Shown here: piece after piece, positions 46,563 to 57,255 of the stretch | How the letters are laid out: each line of letters begins with the position of its first letter | How positions within the stretch are numbered: the first letter of the stretch is position 1 | Assembly: GCA_010015745.1 (NCBI GenBank) | Contig: ML978257.1 | Span: 1-64,000, forward strand | Length of the DNA stretch: 64,000 nucleotides | Reading direction: 5' to 3' | Source of the DNA: Setomelanomma holmii | Lineage: Eukaryota; Ascomycota; Dothideomycetes; Pleosporales; Phaeosphaeriaceae | Made by a program: the position numbers and the translations under genes | Notes under the pieces: model-generated | Told to the model about the DNA's origin: nothing | What the model saw: only the letters and a program-made list of their open reading frames with translations | Databases searched by the model: none

Positions 46563-47677
46563 TTATTGTTTGGACTTTAGTTCTCTTTGCGTTGTCTCAA
46601 TTGGAGTTTGCATCCGCGGCCTCATAATGTTCAGGCTGGTTGCCACTGACCAAGGCTTGACCCGAGATACTCTTCCACACTTCCTCTTGACTTTGTGAGA
46701 GCGGAGAATCACGCAACGGGACGGGTTCGACACAAGACTGAGCTCATACATTTGCTTTGGCCGACCGCTTCCTCCACTGTCAGAAGTGTAACCCTTCTTG
46801 TTTCCATATTGGCCTGTGGAGATGGCACCGATCTTGCGATCTTTCGACTTCTTGATCCAGATTGAACGGATAGCTGGAAGATTGACACCAGTCGTAGCCA
46901 GGTTGAGCTCGAGTGCGGCGACGATAACTATCTCGCCAATACCTCGAGAGGTGTTCATGATAGACTTGAGCGCTAGCAAAGAGTGGAAGCGGATAATACC
47001 CATGATCACAGCTGCACCGCCAAACGCGAAGACGGAGATAACTGCAATCTTTCGACGGCGTGGCATCTGAATTGTCGCTAGTGTCGGGACTGGCAGGATA
47101 AAGACGTAGATGTTAATCAAGACATTCTTATCACAAGTCAGCACGATGCTAGACTGTGAATGGGGAGAGATGTACGATGACTGCGGGAGCCAACAACACG
47201 AACTCACGATCCATGCACTGAGCACGCAAGCGCGCTAGTGTTCCAAGAGCTGCGGAGACAGGTATACACTAGAACACAATGATCAAAATGTTGATGATGA
47301 GAAGGCCAACATTTAGGTCGAAGCCGGACTCCGATCCATAATCTGAAGACGCGATTTGGAGACAAGCTGAGGTAGTAGGTCAGGAACGCACTCTTGATGA
47401 GGAAGTGCATGGCAGAATAATACACCGACATGGTGTAGAGATACTGCACGCAAGTTAGTACCTGACGACCAGCGAGATTCCTCTTCGAGTCATGCTTACT
47501 TTAACGGGGTCGCCACCAGGATCAAAGTAGTTGCACCTGTTCGGCGGTGGCCTTACTTGCCAGCCATGTGGACGTACAGCATAGCATTGATTAAGCATAC
47601 CCTCCACAGCTGAGACTTAATGCCGGTTGCCAAAATGGCAGTGCGCCAATAAGCGTCGCTCCGACCAAAACGCCCAT
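46563..47677 (-). pseudogene. Rhodopsin-domain (PTH11-like) membrane protein, broken
   Basis: The membrane pattern of fungal rhodopsin-domain proteins is spread over several frames. A first helix MGVLVGATLIGALPFW begins at 47677 and NRCNYFDPGGDPVK follows. After an intron with a TACTAAC branch come SAMHFLIKSAFLTYYLSLSP, the family signature region, and NVGLLIINILIIVF. One extra base near 47324 shifts the frame. A TAG at 47269-47271 stands where relatives have the Q of FQCxPV. After a GTGAGT intron the rest is open: VLINIYVFILPVPTLATIQM, ISVFAFGGAAVIMGIIRF and ALELNLATTGVNLPAIRSIW, then a GRPKQMYELS tail. Such proteins are candidate surface receptors. This copy is presumed dead. Confidence 0.65.
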
Positions 47678-47681
47678 ATAA

Positions 47682-48275
47682 TCATAAGGTCGCCATGCAT
47701 GGGTGACATGCTAGCAGCAGTACACTCGAATGCAAACAAGACACAATAGCCATGGGAAATGATATCCAAATTATGAGGTAAGCAAATACTTGCAATGCAA
47801 AGTCATGATCTGTCAAAGGTCTGTTTGGGCTACTTGATGATGGGAGATAGGTCGCCCTCAAAGGCTGGCTGCGAGATATCACAGATGTTCTCTCTAAACC
47901 ATTGACATAATCGAGGATCGGCACCAAAGTCGACGTTTGCGTTCTGTCAAAGGGCTTCGAAGGCCTTGTGGACGGTACTAAATTCATTATCTTGGGCAAG
48001 CTGCGAACAATAGCCGCGGCGTGCTGCGCATCAAAGGCAGTAATCCTGAACTTGAAACCACACGCTTGGGGTATTTTCCAAAATTCCCACACGGTAATGA
48101 TGGCATTGTCTGAGGATGCATTCTTCGGAAATGATGGTTGGTGCAGTCCACGGGTTGCTGCGAAGATTGCAGCGACTTTTGGTAGGAGCGTTGTCGGGAA
48201 CTGGGAAGGGCCGAGTCCAGTGTAACTGCTGCCTTCCTTACCAAAAACTTTTGCGCCAGTAGCAACCAATCGCAT
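47682..48275 (-). CDS. Uncertain ORF next to the NRAMP gene
   Basis: An uninterrupted 197-codon frame begins 5 bp after the NRAMP stop codon, on the same strand. It starts MRLVATGAKVFGKEGSS and contains DNAIITVWEFWKIPQACGFK and ITAFDAQHAAAIVRSL. Composition is protein-like but I recognise nothing, and no promoter space separates it from the transporter. It may be a real small gene or the 3' untranslated part of the NRAMP transcript. Confidence 0.25.
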   Translation of the reverse strand: MRLVATGAKVFGKEGSSYTGLGPSQFPTTLLPKVAAIFAATRGLHQPSFPKNASSDNAIITVWEFWKIPQACGFKFRITAFDAQHAAAIVRSLPKIMNLVPSTRPSKPFDRTQTSTLVPILDYVNGLERTSVISRSQPLRATYLPSSSSPNRPLTDHDFALQVFAYLIIWISFPMAIVSCLHSSVLLLACHPCMATL

Positions 48276-48280
48276 TCAAA

Positions 48281-50244
48281 TTAGGCGACGCCCATGCCGG
48301 CGAAAACTAGAGCTGCGACGTTCATGATGACAATGATGCCCCAAATCACCACAGCAATCCCGGTCGTGATCCAGTGGTTGCGCATCTGCACAAAGTCATT
48401 TGCGCCAGTATGCGCATCTTGTCCAGCACGTTCTAGCGTGCTAATATCACGTCGAACTGTTACCTTCATGTACTCTGCCCGACAGGTGAACCAAATGAGA
48501 GGTGCGCTGACAAAGGGCAGAATCACACTTAGCGCAAATTGGCTCGCATTCAATGCCTTGCTGAGCCCTTGCTGACCAACAGCACCTGCGATAATAATGG
48601 AAGGCGTTATGCTGATTGATCGCGTGATGAGGCGGCGGATCCAAGGCTTGATCGTCCAATTCAGTTGGCCTTCTGAGACCATCTGTCCGGCGATTGTGCA
48701 CACGATGCCAGCTGAGGTTCCGGAAAGGAGAAGCGCCAGCGCAAATAGAGTACCGGCAACGGGAGCGATGGAACGCGAGAGTAGTGTATGGATCGAGAAT
48801 AGATCAGCATCCGTGGCATCGGGCTGGCCGTACAAAGAGGCGCCGGCCACGATCAAGATGGCGGAGTTTACGAAGAGGGCAAATGTGAAAAGCGATATCG
48901 CAAGCTCGGCGATGCTGTACGACATGCAGTGCTTGATGGCAGCCAGAGAAGGCTTGTACTTCAGCTCTTCAGCTGGAGTGTCATCATCTGCGTCTTCGAA
49001 CGCCAAAGTATCATGCTCAGCATCATACTCGCGGAGTCGCGGCTGCACAATGCCACTGCCAAGGTAGAGGCTATGTGGCATCACGGTGGCACCCAAGATG
49101 CCACAAGCTTGGTATAACCTGTGCATGTTCAGCGTGTTTTAGCAATTGCTTGAAAAGCACTTACGCTTGTGACTTGACCAGAGCTGAGGAGGGCACATAG
49201 CCGTGGAATACTTCCCCAACAGAAGCATGAATCTTACTTAGCTCAAAACAGAAACATATGACGACGCCGAGAACAATGAGAGCAACGAAGAGCTCAAACC
49301 CGCGCAAGGCGCGCATGCTACCGGACGGCGAGTAGAAGAGCAGGATAATAAGAACATCGACAATGGAAAGAGCGCAACCGAAAACGAGAGGAACGTGTAA
49401 CAGAATGTTCAGGGCGATCGCCGTGCCGATGACCTGTGAGTTGGTGAGCTTTGTTCATACAGCAGCACAACTCGAGTTTACCTCAGCAATGTCAGTCGCT
49501 ATGATGGCTGCTTCCGCGAAGACATATAACACATAGTTCAGCCATGAAGGAAGCAGCGCCTTGCAATTTTCGGCGAGATTCTTTCCGGTGACGGAACCAA
49601 GCTTGATGCATAAAGACTGCAAGAAGATTGCAAAGATGTTGGACATGAGGACCATGAACAGCAACTTGAACTCGAAAGAGGCGCCTGCAGCGACGTCGGT
49701 AGCGTAGTTTCCTGTCATTTGTTAGCCTCTGGGCCATAGAGCCTTCCCCTTCACCCAGGGCGATGCATTGTGGCATGTCTTTCGTAGATCAGCTTAAGGC
49801 GAACTCACCAGGATCAATGTATGCCACGGAAACCATAAAGCCAGGTCCCACGAACTTTGTATACTTGCGCATGACGCCAACAGCCTGACGGAATATACCC
49901 TTGGGTGGTTTAGGTTGCAGATCATTTTCATTCGACCGGGAGATGGTGGGTGATGCCAATGCTGCTCCAGCAGTAGTCGCAACTGTCTTCTTGCCTGTTT
50001 CGCTGATTCTTCGGAGGTCACCAATTATTTGGATCCCTTCCCGACCATCATTCTTTAGTGTCGGTCTTTGATCCAATTCTATGCCATCGGCGATGCTCAC
50101 GTCGTCTATCCTGTGATCATCCCTTGCTCTTGTGTTGGCCACATATCCGAGGTCTGCTCTTGTGGTTGCATCCGCATTCAGCGCATTGGGATTTTGATTG
50201 TAGCCTTCCGGGAACTCCGGATCCGTGCGCGAAGGGCAATTCAT
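48281..50244 (-). CDS. NRAMP divalent metal (Mn2+/Fe2+) transporter
   Basis: Four exons (50244-49809, 49711-49482, 49433-49165, 49118-48281), introns 97, 48 and 46 nt, give 590 residues. A long hydrophilic N-terminus leads to the first helix, GPGFMVSVAYIDPG, and the metal-binding DPGN is completed across intron 1 (DPG/NYATDVAAG). The second signature, ATVMPHSLYLGSG with MPH near residues 325-327, follows intron 3. An acidic loop (FEDADDDTPAEE) separates helices 6 and 7 and at least ten segments are hydrophobic. Fungal relatives (Smf1-3) import Mn2+ or Fe2+ across the plasma or vacuole membrane by proton symport. Substrate cannot be fixed from sequence. Gene intact. Confidence 0.92.
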
Positions 50245-51018
50245 CGTCGCATTAGCCGCGCGACAAGCGCCTGTCTCCGCGTCGTGGACTTCAGGTTGAC
50301 TGGAAAGAGGTGTTCAGGTGAGGCCAAGCGGAAGTATCAAGACGTCAGAGTGTCTGCACCGAGGTTTCGTGGGCTAGCGTGCTCCGGGACGAGTCCACGC
50401 TAGGCCAGTAACGGCTTTTTGCTTCCCAGCTATGGGCTCATCTAGAACAAAAGGCATAGTCCAGATGATCAATCCTGCACTTCTGGTCTCTATGATGGAT
50501 ATGCTCATGGAATGAAGTCGTTTAAAAGCATTTGTCTTGGTCGTAGTGATGTTGTTGTTGCCGATGCTGCTAGAGAAGTTCTGTGCTACAATCGGTTCGT
50601 GTTCCGAAGATTGCAACTCAGCCCAACCCCTGGCTGATTTGCCACGAAGAGGACAAAAGCACGAGTAGTCGCCATACCACTGCATTTGTGACAGACTGGC
50701 AGCGATATTCATCCATGATGTGGTCGTACACCCTCATGATCCTTGAGTTATGAAAGCGATGATTGATGACCAACCTGATGGATACAAACCGGAACCCAAT
50801 GCCGCGACTGGCCTATTTTGCATGCGAAGCTAGAATGCTGCTAATGTGGTTGGTCCCGAAGCGTGTATCGACCCCGCTCTGACATGCGTCACCCGCGAAG
50901 GAAAAGTTCGGAAAAGGCCCGCCAACGCGCCCCTAAGCCAACCACCAATGTAGCCAAGCCGCGCAGAATTCTTACCCCAATTATAAATGATAAAATTTGC
51001 CTCATTGCCATCAGAACA
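50245..51018. other. NRAMP promoter region
   Basis: 774 bp between the NRAMP start and the tRNA gene. No exact ATCWGATAA site was noticed here. No gene supported. Confidence 0.45.
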
Positions 51019-51031
51019 TCCGGTATGGTGT

Positions 51032-51085
51032 GTAAGTAGTCAATGTGATCCTTTCACTTTGAATTTCATTTAACATCCACATCAG
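51032..51085 (+). other. 54-nt intron-like insertion in the tRNA D arm
   Basis: Begins GTAAGT, has a TTTAAC branch-like motif 15 nt before its end and finishes ATCAG, so it looks like a spliceosomal intron. It lies between tRNA positions 13 and 14. Shifting the excision window by one or two bases spoils either the D stem or A14, so the GT and AG boundaries are also the best structural boundaries. Confidence 0.6.
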
Positions 51086-51109
51086 ATCGGCTAGCATCCG
51101 TCGCTTTCA

Positions 51110-51132
51110 TGACTTTCGAGTTATTAAGGTGT
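51110..51132 (+). other. 23-nt tRNA intron at position 37/38
   Basis: Placed one base 3' of the anticodon, between A37 (51109) and C38 (51133), where tRNA splicing endonuclease acts. It contains no T4 run that would end Pol III transcription. Confidence 0.75.
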
Positions 51133-51174
51133 CCGACGAGAGCCGGGTTCGACTCCCGGTACCGGAAGATTTCG

Positions 51175-51179
51175 TTTTT
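51175..51179 (+). terminator. RNA polymerase III terminator (T5)
   Basis: Five T beginning 8 nt after the last tRNA base, with a second T5 at about 51187-51191 as backup. Confidence 0.75.
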
Positions 51180-51191
51180 GTGTTTCTTTTT

Positions 51192-52435
51192 GATCTGGGA
51201 GTGCTTTGGTGGTGTTGGGGTTGTGGTGGTGGACGTACATACGCACAACCACAACCCGCCGTGAACACGAACAACAAACTTCAGCAATGATTTCTAGCGC
51301 GATAGATTATATCCGCTGCTAGTTGGACTTGTTCGCATGGTTGCGAAGTCCATATTCACGAAGTGTCTCTGGCGCGCAGCACTTGATCCCGAAAAGCTGA
51401 CACCACATGAAATGGTAGTGCCCGCATACATGAGATGCGCAAAGCTGATGTAGAATTGTGTGCTATTCATAGTTTTTGTATGTTCGTGGTATTGATGGAC
51501 GATATTGTAGCGTAGGGTAGTGCGATTTCGCATGTATCAGTAAGACATTAGCACGAACAGGTGATCTGGAGCTGAAAGACTCAGCATAGATCAATCCAAG
51601 TACAACTCATACTGAACGTCTCGAAGTCTGTCGACATAATGCACGGCAAATTCTGGCTCGAACATCCCCAAGTCATGCTCGAGTAAGAAACTCATATTGC
51701 TTGATGCGTTGGGTACATTTACTAGTCAATCATTGGCGAAGGACTTTGAAGATGCGACACCATAAGTCAACCTACACGAGCTGCTGCGACCGAGAAGGGA
51801 TCTACGACCACGGCATCGACTCAGAAGAGACGTAGATATCTAGGCCACGTAGACGATGTGTCCCCGATCGCTAGGCCGCTTCGTGGTGAGCCAGGTCGCT
51901 GAGCAGCTCAAGTAGAATTGGCTGTGTGGTGGGCGACAACGTCGGTCGGAGGAGGTTCGTGAAGGATGAGGAAACATGGAAAAGTCTTTGGAATTTGGCT
52001 TCTTGATTTCTGGTTTCTGGTAGGTTTTCAATTCCTTCCATCCTTTTACCGGTTGGCCTGTGGGTCAAAGATATTCAGGAGGGACTGCGAAGGTCATATG
52101 CGTACATCGGCGCTTCCAATGCGGGTCGTCATGGATAGGCGATACTTAAGCGAGCTACCTACGATCATAGCACGTCTGCACTCAGGCTGCAAAAGTTTCT
52201 TGCGTTCGATAATCAAAATGTGCTTTCTACACAATCAGCTGCTCCACATTCCGTTGTCCAACAATGACAGTGATGATGCTTGGTGGAGATGGGAGGAGCT
52301 TCGAGGACGGAACAAATTTCGTTTGTGATCGAACTAGGAAGGCACAGGAACGTGACAACGCGACTTCTACGCGACAACCGCCCCACCTAACTAGAACTCT
52401 AACTTTGAACCATCGTCTCCCATCGCAACTATGCG
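51192..52435. other. Intergenic
   Basis: 1.24 kb between the tRNA terminator and the next gene. No gene or repeat recognised. The final 100 bp, pyrimidine-rich, is the likely promoter of the 52436 gene. Confidence 0.45.
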
Positions 52436-54297
52436 ATGACGATCATGGCACTTCCTGGTGCCTCACAAAGACCACCCATATCTTCCTCCAGTCAAAGCGG
52501 ACATGCGCCGCCCTCAGCTGCCCTAGAAGCAATAGGCGCTCGACCCCACCGCGTCCAGCGTCGCCCGACGAAGCAGGCCTCGTATGAGCTCTGCAACCAC
52601 GCGAAAGCCTATCTCGAGGCTGGACAATGTATGCGATACGTGATCTCATATGTCTTCCACCAAGCTGACTCAATCGTAGATGCCAGTGGCTTCGACTTCC
52701 TGTACAACCTGCTTGCAGCCGGTACATCCATCTCAACCCCCGCACAACCATACCTAGGCTTCATTGCGCCGCCAGCGTACATTTCCTTGGCCTCCTCATT
52801 GATTGCATGGCCAAAGGTCACGACCACGACTCGTTCGAGAGAAGCCAAGAAGGGTAGCGACGCCGCTTTGCGTTACCTACGATGCATACATACCACCATC
52901 GACGGTCCTGCATATTCCACCATACGAAAAGCCTTCGCTTTTCCCGAAGAACAAGCGCGACGACGCGCTCCCGGCTACCGCAGCGCAGCAGCAAGTCAAT
53001 CGCCGGAGCCTGGCGGTGACGTCGATCGTATTGCAGGGGAGGCAGCGAACGCGGAGAGCCTATGGACAAGAGCGGAAGACTTCTGGCAGCTTGTTGGGTG
53101 GGCCTTGAACTGCTCAATCTCACACAAGAAGCGATGGCATCGCTGGAGACTATGGTTGCAAATGATCCTCGACTTTCTCGAGGCTGACTGGGAGTTCTGC
53201 ATCAAGCGGAGCAAGGGCGCTGATGAGAATGCGGTAGCTGTTCTACAAGAGAGTCTGATATGGCATTACGTAGTCGGAAAGGCCGGCTCCGCGAACCGTG
53301 GAGCGCGACGACACATCGTCAGGGCAATACTATCAGTAGCGACACCTGAATTACTGAAGGACTTTCCGGAGATATGGAAGGACGAGACGACTGGCCCACC
53401 ACGGAAGAAACAAAACGACACGCATGCTGGCAAGGTCGACTTCGAGACAGGCGAGATGGGCGACTACGATAGTGATGCAGAGATGGAAGATGCGCCTGAT
53501 GAGGATAGCAAGGACAGCGCTTCCGAAGGCGAAGACAATGAGGACAGCATGCGCAACATCGATGATGCTGTTCGGCACCTAGGAGGCGCTGATGCTGTAG
53601 ATCTTCGACAGCGTCTTATAGCCTTGGTGAGTCGCATATACAGCACAGGTCAGCTTTGACTAACAATCAACAGCTTGCAGAAGTGGCCACGAATCTCCCA
53701 ACCGAATTCACGACCTTGAGCGATTTGTTCGACAACATACTTGAAGACTTCAACCAGCTTCCCACAATGACCTTTAGCACGTTACTATCAACAACGAAAC
53801 TGCCAGGCCTCTATCACGTTGCCTTTTGCAACAATCTTCTGCTGCCCCTGGTCAGTGGCTCACTACCTGATTACTTTCGTTACGGCCCCACGCAACAACA
53901 TTTCGAGGACACGCTACTGAAGCTTAAGGCAGCAAATCAAAGCTTTGCGACAAATGCGAAGATTTCTATAGTCCTAGAGCAAACGCTTATGTACATGGTC
54001 AGCAAGGATGCTCTCACGCCCACGGACGCATTGCGCACAGCCATGGAGGCTGGCATTGAGGCGCGAGAAAGCGTCTTTGGCACAGGTAGGGGGAAAAGGG
54101 GGAACGCAGAGGAAGAGACACAAGCGCGAGAGTTAATGCAAGCTTGTTCGGAGCGCATGCTCGGTATGCTCGACATTCTGGAGATGACGGCTGCCAAAGC
54201 ACCGCAGCCACTACAGGAGAGGGCCCCTTTCCCGTCTTTTGGATCAGGCTCATCGCTCTCTCCTGCGCCTGAAAGTGAGACCGAGATAGATGAGTAA
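52436..54297 (+). CDS. Conserved hypothetical protein, 604 residues
   Basis: Two exons (52436-53626, 53674-54297), intron 47 nt with a TGACTAAC branch site. MTIMALPG is the first ATG, with MALPG two codons later an alternative. The family is not recognised. The protein is mostly helical: YELCNHAKAYLEAGQCMRYV, EDFWQLVGWALNCSISHKKR and WLQMILDFLEADWEFCIKRS in the first half, an acidic patch (DSDAEMEDAPDEDSKDSASE) before the intron, and helices such as MTFSTLLSTTKLPGLYHVAF in exon 2. There is no signal peptide or membrane segment, so it is probably nuclear or cytosolic. The repeated amphipathic helices suggest a scaffold fold, but that is guesswork. The gene is intact. Confidence 0.75.
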
Positions 54298-54740
54298 GAT
54301 CTTTGATATCCCAATCTCAAAGATCCAGTTTCGAATCTCTCGTTCACGTGTCTTCTTCTTCTCGGCTTGCCCCTCAAATTGTCGCAGTCATGTTGTGTCT
54401 TGTCACATTCACCGTGGATTGCTAACAACGTGCCATGGGGCAAGCACAAAGAGATTGCTCACCATGAGATGCGCCAACGTACAATCGCGGTCACGCAGCC
54501 TCCGCAATGTCGAGGGGAATGCGAGTTGCAAGCAGCTCTCTTGCAGATAAATAACGCCCACCCCCGCTCTCTTCATTCTTCTTTCTACTCAGGGAGTCGA
54601 CGGCTAAACTGTATATACGATACCGAAGCACCGACAAACAGATCATACACCGGATATTTATAGGTTTGTAAACTGTTTGCTACTTCGTCACACAGTGCTA
54701 ACACTAAGCAATCCCAAGCTTTCACGACACGTCTACACAC
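54298..54740. other. Intergenic
   Basis: 443 bp between two plus-strand genes. It contains the promoter of the RGG-rich protein gene. No gene seen. Confidence 0.4.
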
Positions 54741-55897
54741 ATGTCTTGGACCGGTCGAGTACGTCGTGGTGGCTTCCGGCCAAACCTCGGAGGTAATCAG
54801 CAATATCAAAACAACCAGCCTCAAGACTCGCGAGGTCGTGCTGGAGGAGGCTTTCGTCCTCATGGTGGACAAGGTCAGGCACCGCAGGTTGGTCAAGGTC
54901 AAATTCCGCCAAGCGGTGGAAGTGGAGGCTTCTGTCAAGGTGGTGAAAATCGCCAGCAGGCACAGAACAGCCTCGTGCAAGACAGGTCAGACCATTCAGG
55001 ATCGCTCACGCCTCGCCAGGAGAATTATCCAGTAAGAACGCCATTTGATTGCTCATAAGGATTACCACTGACTTATACTAGCCCGTTCAGCCGTATCGAT
55101 CACCTCGGCCTCCACCTCCCGCCAGCAGAATCGAAGGCCGGCCAAACGTCTTTCCTCGTCGCTTCTTCTTGGCCATCAACGCTGCTCAAGGCCAGAACCA
55201 CCCAGATGACCTCCTGAATGGCATCCCGCTCCACAAGAAGGCAGTGCCAGAGTTCAACATGAACTCTCCAAATCAGAAGCCATATCGCGACATTCCGTCA
55301 GCGCTGATCGCCGCGATCACCAACCCGGAGATGGGTGGAGACGAGCCGAACTGGCGAGCACTGCTCACCTACTTCGAGGGGCCTGCAGCGACGCAGGGCC
55401 TCGCGAACCTCCAGGACTTCTACCTCTGGGTGATTCGTGTCGGCATCCCGAACGCCGTCATTGACAATCGCTGGTTCCTACAGCACTTCTACTTGCACAA
55501 CCCCAACGCTTCCACAAACTTACAGCTGCGATATGACCGCTGGCCGGGCACTCGACAGCCGCAGCCAGACTTCTACGTCGCACCAGCTACCGAGCCTCAA
55601 GCTTCACCTCCAAACCAGATTCCGCCACACAACATCTTCCGGGACTACCCGACTCCAGATGGTGCTCGCTTCGCACTCTGGCTTGGTCAACCCTTGAATT
55701 TGCCTCCTCCTGGTGTCAATTCGTGGCAGATGCAGCACCGACCGTTGGTCCTGGATGGCTATCTCGACGAAGATGAGTTGGCTGTGCGACAGATCATTAA
55801 GCCGGCGCTGAGAGAGCGCACGATTCGGGTCTTGAGAATATACTGGTGGCTGTGGCAGGCGAATTGTTGGCTAATGGCGTACCAGGCGCAGGGCTAG
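54741..55897 (+). CDS. Hypothetical protein with Gly/Gln-rich N-terminus
   Basis: Two exons (54741-55031, 55082-55897), intron 50 nt, 368 residues. The first exon, from MSWTGRVRRGGFRPNLGG, is rich in Gly, Gln, Arg and Pro with RGG-like steps, the kind of disordered segment that binds RNA. The second exon begins with a proline-rich linker (SPRPPPPASR) and then a folded part: RRFFLAINAAQGQNHPDDLL, QDFYLWVIRVGIPNAVIDN, LQLRYDRWPG and RVLRIYWWLWQANCWLMAYQ. I do not recognise the family. No signal peptide. The gene is intact. Confidence 0.65.
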
Positions 55898-57255
55898 CGG
55901 GCTATGGTTGAAAATGAGATGAATGACTGAGAAAGATTATATATTTCTGGGTTCACGGGAGCTTTTCGAACACTAGGAGAGAGATACTGGAGTTGTGGTG
56001 GATATTGGAACTGGAATTGCAGCACCAGATGGATACAACACGTTCTGGAGACTATAGAACATCAGCGTTATGCCCTCGAAGTCAGCAGGGGAGTCGTTCA
56101 AAAGTGTTATAGCAAGTTTGGCGAGAGTGTGTCTAGACAAGCAATTGCGAGTGTCCGCAAATACGAAAGTCGGATTTTGGCGCCATCTTCAAATTCCGCA
56201 TCCGTTTCCGTTTCCGGGGTACTTCGTCCTCGAGAACATTCATCGGGGTTTTGTTGCGACAGCATCATCAGGACAGTGTGCTTAAAGTAAAAATAGTCGT
56301 GATCATCGCGACAACCAGTTTGAATTGTCATCAGAGCTCACCAAGAGTCCGACAGTCCTCCTCCTCCGACGATTCATCTCCCCATAATCAAGTACCGACC
56401 ATTGCAAATGTCGTTGTCATCCTCGTGTTCCAGATGCCAAACCCCGCCAACCCCAGTGCCCAGTCCTTCCTTCCCCGCGTCGCACTACTGACGTAGCGTC
56501 GCTCGGCAGTTCGAACGCGCCTCAATCCTCCAACACCAGCCATCGACCATGACCACTTCAGGCTTCAGTGCGAAACAGTGGCGCAGGAGACGTCAAATCC
56601 TCATCGTCACTGGCCAACAGAGGCGAAATCGCAATCGAATGCATCTGCCGCATACCACAACCGCTGTCATCCACGAAATCAACACGGTTGATTACCCCAG
56701 ACCGCGCTGTTCCTACAACATGGATCTTCTCCGTAAATCGATGCACTAGTGCAGCAATGATAGGAGAAAATGCTCCTGACTGGTCAATCAATCGTAATGG
56801 GACGGGCTGCATGTGCCGTATCCTGCACCGCGAGGCGCACACCTCGATGCGCTTCGATCAACGTTGATCAGCCCCTGCCACGCGACGACAGTTGGCGGAC
56901 AAGACTGCTAACCAGGCTGCTGGGATGGCGTAACATTGATAATAAGCCCAGCGCCCTGCGGATGCGCCTCCGACCAAAGTCTGTTGTTCTGACAAGCAAA
57001 AGTCACGCCGATTCGTCCTGAATTCCAATTGCCGGTCTAGACGACCCGCGGCACCATCGACCCGATCACTGGGGCAAGCCACCTCCGCGCTTCAAGAAGC
57101 TGAGGACTAGTGCGCGACGAACGGAGAGATAGTCTGGCCGGGAACGGAATCTGGACAGTGCTGTATTTGCGAAAGATACAAGTACCTGGTCGTGCCCATA
57201 CGATCAGTGTGTCGTACTCCGGAAAACACAACGCGATTGAAGCCATACCGCCATC
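55898..57255. other. Intergenic upstream of the MFS transporter
   Basis: 1.36 kb. A stretch at about 56600-56640 reads LANRGEIAI in one frame, the N-terminal motif of biotin carboxylases, but the rest of that domain is not present. No intact gene is supported. Confidence 0.4.

Larger units (their letters stand above)
51019..51167 (+). tRNA. tRNA-Glu (anticodon UUC) with two intervening sequences
   Basis: Acceptor stem 51019-51025 pairs perfectly (7 bp) with 51160-51166, discriminator A at 51167. The T arm (51143-51159) has a perfect CCGGG stem and an exact B box, GGTTCGACTCC. The anticodon stem 51099-51103 pairs perfectly with 51134-51138. The loop reads CTTTCA then C, giving anticodon TTC at 51106-51108. 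A 23-nt intron sits at 51110-51132, right after position 37, the normal eukaryotic place. The D arm is split: GTGT (51028-51031) and GGCTAGCAT (from 51089) are separated by an extra 54 nt. Removing both insertions leaves 72 nt with an 8-nt D loop, the usual size for tRNA-Glu. A T5 run follows 7 nt downstream. Confidence 0.8.
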
